From the NCBI RefSeq assembly GCF_900115865.1, contig NZ_FOXY01000001.1, forward strand, positions 372,001 to 436,000: a DNA stretch of 64,000 nt, in the 5' to 3' direction. Below the pieces are notes generated by a model. The model did no database searches and was not told the DNA's origin. It saw only the letters and a program-made list of their open reading frames with translations. Position numbers and translations under genes: made by a program. This document shows positions 62,230-64,000 of this stretch, one piece after another (positions within the stretch are counted from its first letter, which is position 1; every line of letters begins with the position of its first letter). This DNA is from Donghicola eburneus (GTDB lineage Bacteria > Pseudomonadota > Alphaproteobacteria > Rhodobacterales > Rhodobacteraceae).

Positions 62230-63444
62230 TTAATTTCTGCGGGTCTGCGGCGTGCGTGTTGTCATTTTTGCAGCAGGTACAAAGGGTGCCGAGGGCTGGC
62301 TGCCATGGCCCAGAAAGCGAGCTCCAGCCTCGCCCGAGAGATAGGCCAGACGTCCGGCGACAAGGGTCGCTTCGATCTGGCGGGTCTGTTGATTAAGGAT
62401 CACAAGGTCCGCGCGGCGCCCAAGCCCAAGGGTCCCGCGATCCGGCGTCCGCATGATTTCGGCAGGGCGCTGGGACACCAGAGCCCAAGCGGCGGGCAAG
62501 GAAACGCCGTGGGTGTCGACCAGACTCCAGACCGCGCTAAGCAGGGAGGGGTAGTAGTAATCCGACGCCAGCGCGTCACAAATGCCCTCTTTCACAAGCT
62601 CTATCACCGAAACCCCGCTTTTGGGGCCGCTGGGGCGTACGGCAGAAGTCGCGGATAGGATGACCGGATCGCCCATGGCTTTGGCAGCGGCGGCGGCGCG
62701 CCGTGCACGGGGAAAAGCGCAGTGCTTGGCTCCGATCATTGCATAGCTTTCTCGCGTTTCGCCGTCACCGTCGCCGCTGCTGCCATAAACAATGCCCATC
62801 TCGTCAAACACTTCGGCCAAGCGGCACAGGTGGCGTGGCACTTCTCGGCTCCGCGCTTGGGCGCGGTGCAGACGCCCGCGAGACGCCTCGGTCGCGGCCT
62901 CGTCCAGCGCGGTCAAATGACCATAGCGAAGTTGCTCTAGCGTATCGTCGAGGGTGTTGCGGAACATTACATATCCAACATCAAACCGCCGAATGGCCGC
63001 CATGAGGCGCGCGGCGGTGTCGACCATGTGCGTCTCGCAGTCCAGAGCAATGCGCATATCGATCAAGGCATTCAGTTGGTAGCGATAAAGCGCCGCCAGC
63101 ATGGTCTCGGCAAAATCGGGACCGCGCAGGCCCCCATGCCATGACCAGCCCTGAGACAGGTATGCGGTCGTCACCCCGTTTGCCGCAGCCTCGCGGTCTG
63201 TGCTGCAGAGGGCTGTCATCGGGTCGAATTGCGCGGCGGGGCGCGGTGCCAGATGGCGGGCAAAGGCGCTACCATGCAGATCTATCATCCCTGGCATCAC
63301 ATAGTAGCCGCTCAGGTCGATTTCGGGCAGGGGCCCGCGCGTGATCCGACCATCTGCAATCGCGATGGAACGGGACTGCATGGCGCCGTCACGCAGGATC
63401 GTCGCGCCCACAAGGCGCAAGGGCGGAAGAAAACGGGTCATCAC
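62230..63444 (-). CDS. phnM: PhnM-like alpha-D-ribose 1-methylphosphonate 5-triphosphate diphosphatase
   Basis: The 404-residue amidohydrolase-fold protein (an ATG one codon later is equally likely) has DLSGYYVMPGMIDLHGSAFA near 43-62, RHLAPRPAAQFDPM, and the C-terminal ALASDYYYPSLLSAVWSLV near 299-317, all typical of PhnM. PhnM removes pyrophosphate from the ribose intermediate of the C-P lyase pathway. The first metal-binding motif, usually DLHxD followed by E, reads DLHGSAFARH here, so two usual acidic positions are replaced. It is followed by a DUF1045 gene upstream on the same strand, supporting a phn cluster that continues off the right edge. Confidence 0.82.
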   Translation of the reverse strand: MMTRFLPPLRLVGATILRDGAMQSRSIAIADGRITRGPLPEIDLSGYYVMPGMIDLHGSAFARHLAPRPAAQFDPMTALCSTDREAAANGVTTAYLSQGWSWHGGLRGPDFAETMLAALYRYQLNALIDMRIALDCETHMVDTAARLMAAIRRFDVGYVMFRNTLDDTLEQLRYGHLTALDEAATEASRGRLHRAQARSREVPRHLCRLAEVFDEMGIVYGSSGDGDGETRESYAMIGAKHCAFPRARRAAAAAKAMGDPVILSATSAVRPSGPKSGVSVIELVKEGICDALASDYYYPSLLSAVWSLVDTHGVSLPAAWALVSQRPAEIMRTPDRGTLGLGRRADLVILNQQTRQIEATLVAGRLAYLSGEAGARFLGHGSQPSAPFVPAAKMTTRTPQTRRN

Positions 63445-63543
63445 TCTGCTCGGGTTAGGTGTTCCGAAGGTGATAGGCGCGCTTTGTTTCGGGACTATGA
63501 CACCGGCACCACAGTTCAGTGAATGTCCTGTGATCTGGCGTGT

Positions 63544-64000
63544 TTAGCCCCCGAACGGATAACGGTGCAGCATATGGAAATTCCCGTCATCCGCTTCGCC
63601 AAAGAGACAAAGAGACCGGATTTTCAGCGGGCGCGGCAGGATGTCGGGCAGGGTGGTGTCCAGTACCTCGCGGGTGCGCTCGGCCAGTTCGGGGCTCACG
63701 CGGCTGGTCAAGGTCAGGTGAAACCGAAATTCGTCCATCACATAAGGGTAGCCCCAGCGGTGCAACAGGTCCAGTTGATGGTCTGACAGACGCGCGGGGT
63801 TCCGGCGTGCGATATCCGCATCGGTCATAGGTGCGCGAAAGGCGTCTAGGGCTTTGACCACTTTGCCCGCCATCGACTTCAACTCTGTGGTGTCGCCTTC
63901 GGGCACAAGTGCCAGAAAACCGCCGATCCGTTTCAGCTTCAGTGCCTCAACGCGGACGGGACTCATGCCAGCCATCAAGGCCGTGGCCGCGGCGTGTAGA
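63544..64000 (-). CDS. DUF1045 phosphonate-cluster protein, 5' end beyond the window
   Basis: The frame is open to the right edge and the visible 152 residues lack the N-terminus of a family about 220-230 long. Visible parts are the segment SPVRVEALKLKRIGGFLALV, a central helix region and the H-x-T motif FRFHLTLTSRV, which is reminiscent of 2H phosphoesterases, ending NFHMLHRYPFGG. DUF1045 (TIGR03223) proteins are encoded in many C-P lyase operons; their exact reaction is unclear. It lies 99 bases upstream of the PhnM-like gene on the same strand. Confidence 0.85.
   Translation of the reverse strand, partial: LHAAATALMAGMSPVRVEALKLKRIGGFLALVPEGDTTELKSMAGKVVKALDAFRAPMTDADIARRNPARLSDHQLDLLHRWGYPYVMDEFRFHLTLTSRVSPELAERTREVLDTTLPDILPRPLKIRSLCLFGEADDGNFHMLHRYPFGG

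Overview
The window looks like chromosomal DNA of a marine roseobacter-type alphaproteobacterium (Rhodobacterales). It is GC-rich and densely packed, with many ATGA and TGATG start/stop overlaps. It carries TRAP transporters, a GapR (DUF2312) protein, a ScfR/RamB-type regulator, a DUF1636-cobW-cobN cobalamin operon and an SmoEFGK-type polyol operon, all typical of that group. No insertion sequence, prophage, integrase, rRNA or CRISPR array was found. Both ends are cut inside genes: a UxaA-family dehydratase on the left and a DUF1045 phosphonate-cluster gene on the right.

Layout. 1-6604: a sugar-acid type catabolic cluster (UxaA dehydratase, TRAP transporter dctPQM, divergent GntR/FCD regulator, FAH-fold hydrolase) with two TGGTATACCA palindromes between dctP and the regulator. 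6721-21433: an almost complete aerobic cobalamin pathway from uroporphyrinogen III to adenosylated cobyrinate diamide (cobF-A-B-M-E-L-K-J-I-H-G-N-W, DUF1636, cobO), led by a minus-strand cobalamin riboswitch. cobK lies on the opposite strand inside the operon. 21623-26855: a livFGMHJ-type amide/amino-acid ABC transporter, divergent from a ScfR-like regulator (27076). 28447-32772: a single-domain response regulator, a two-helix membrane protein, a sodium:solute-symporter histidine kinase and a SpoA-domain (FliM/FliN-like) protein. 32796-35015: a reactive-sulfur cluster (DUF442, two YeeE/YedE halves, MBL hydrolase). 35166-39199: a DksA-like protein behind an FNR-like box, a small membrane protein, gapR, a sulfotransferase-like protein, a lone FbpB-type permease and tRNA-Thr.

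39581-50789: a SorC-family regulator and a polyol (sorbitol/mannitol) operon smoEFGK-smoS-mtlK-HAD-FGGY kinase-xylB. 51031-52665: an orphan DUF2384-like protein preceded by two palindromes, then a glycosyltransferase. 52969-60698: an oligopeptide-type ABC transporter coupled to glycerate kinase, convergent with amtB. 60938-62229: a flavin reductase, a 26-codon remnant of a lost upstream gene, and a roughly 700-bp gene-poor stretch containing a self-complementary segment that could be a structured RNA. 62230-64000: PhnM-like and DUF1045 genes, probably the edge of a phosphonate (phn) cluster.

A recurring design: each of the four operons that starts with a solute-binding protein (dctP, livJ, smoE, oppA) has a strong GC-rich hairpin between the binding-protein gene and the first permease gene, which probably sets a high binding-protein to permease ratio. 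The cobalamin operon architecture, the symporter-kinase module and the candidate RNA are the observations most worth following up.
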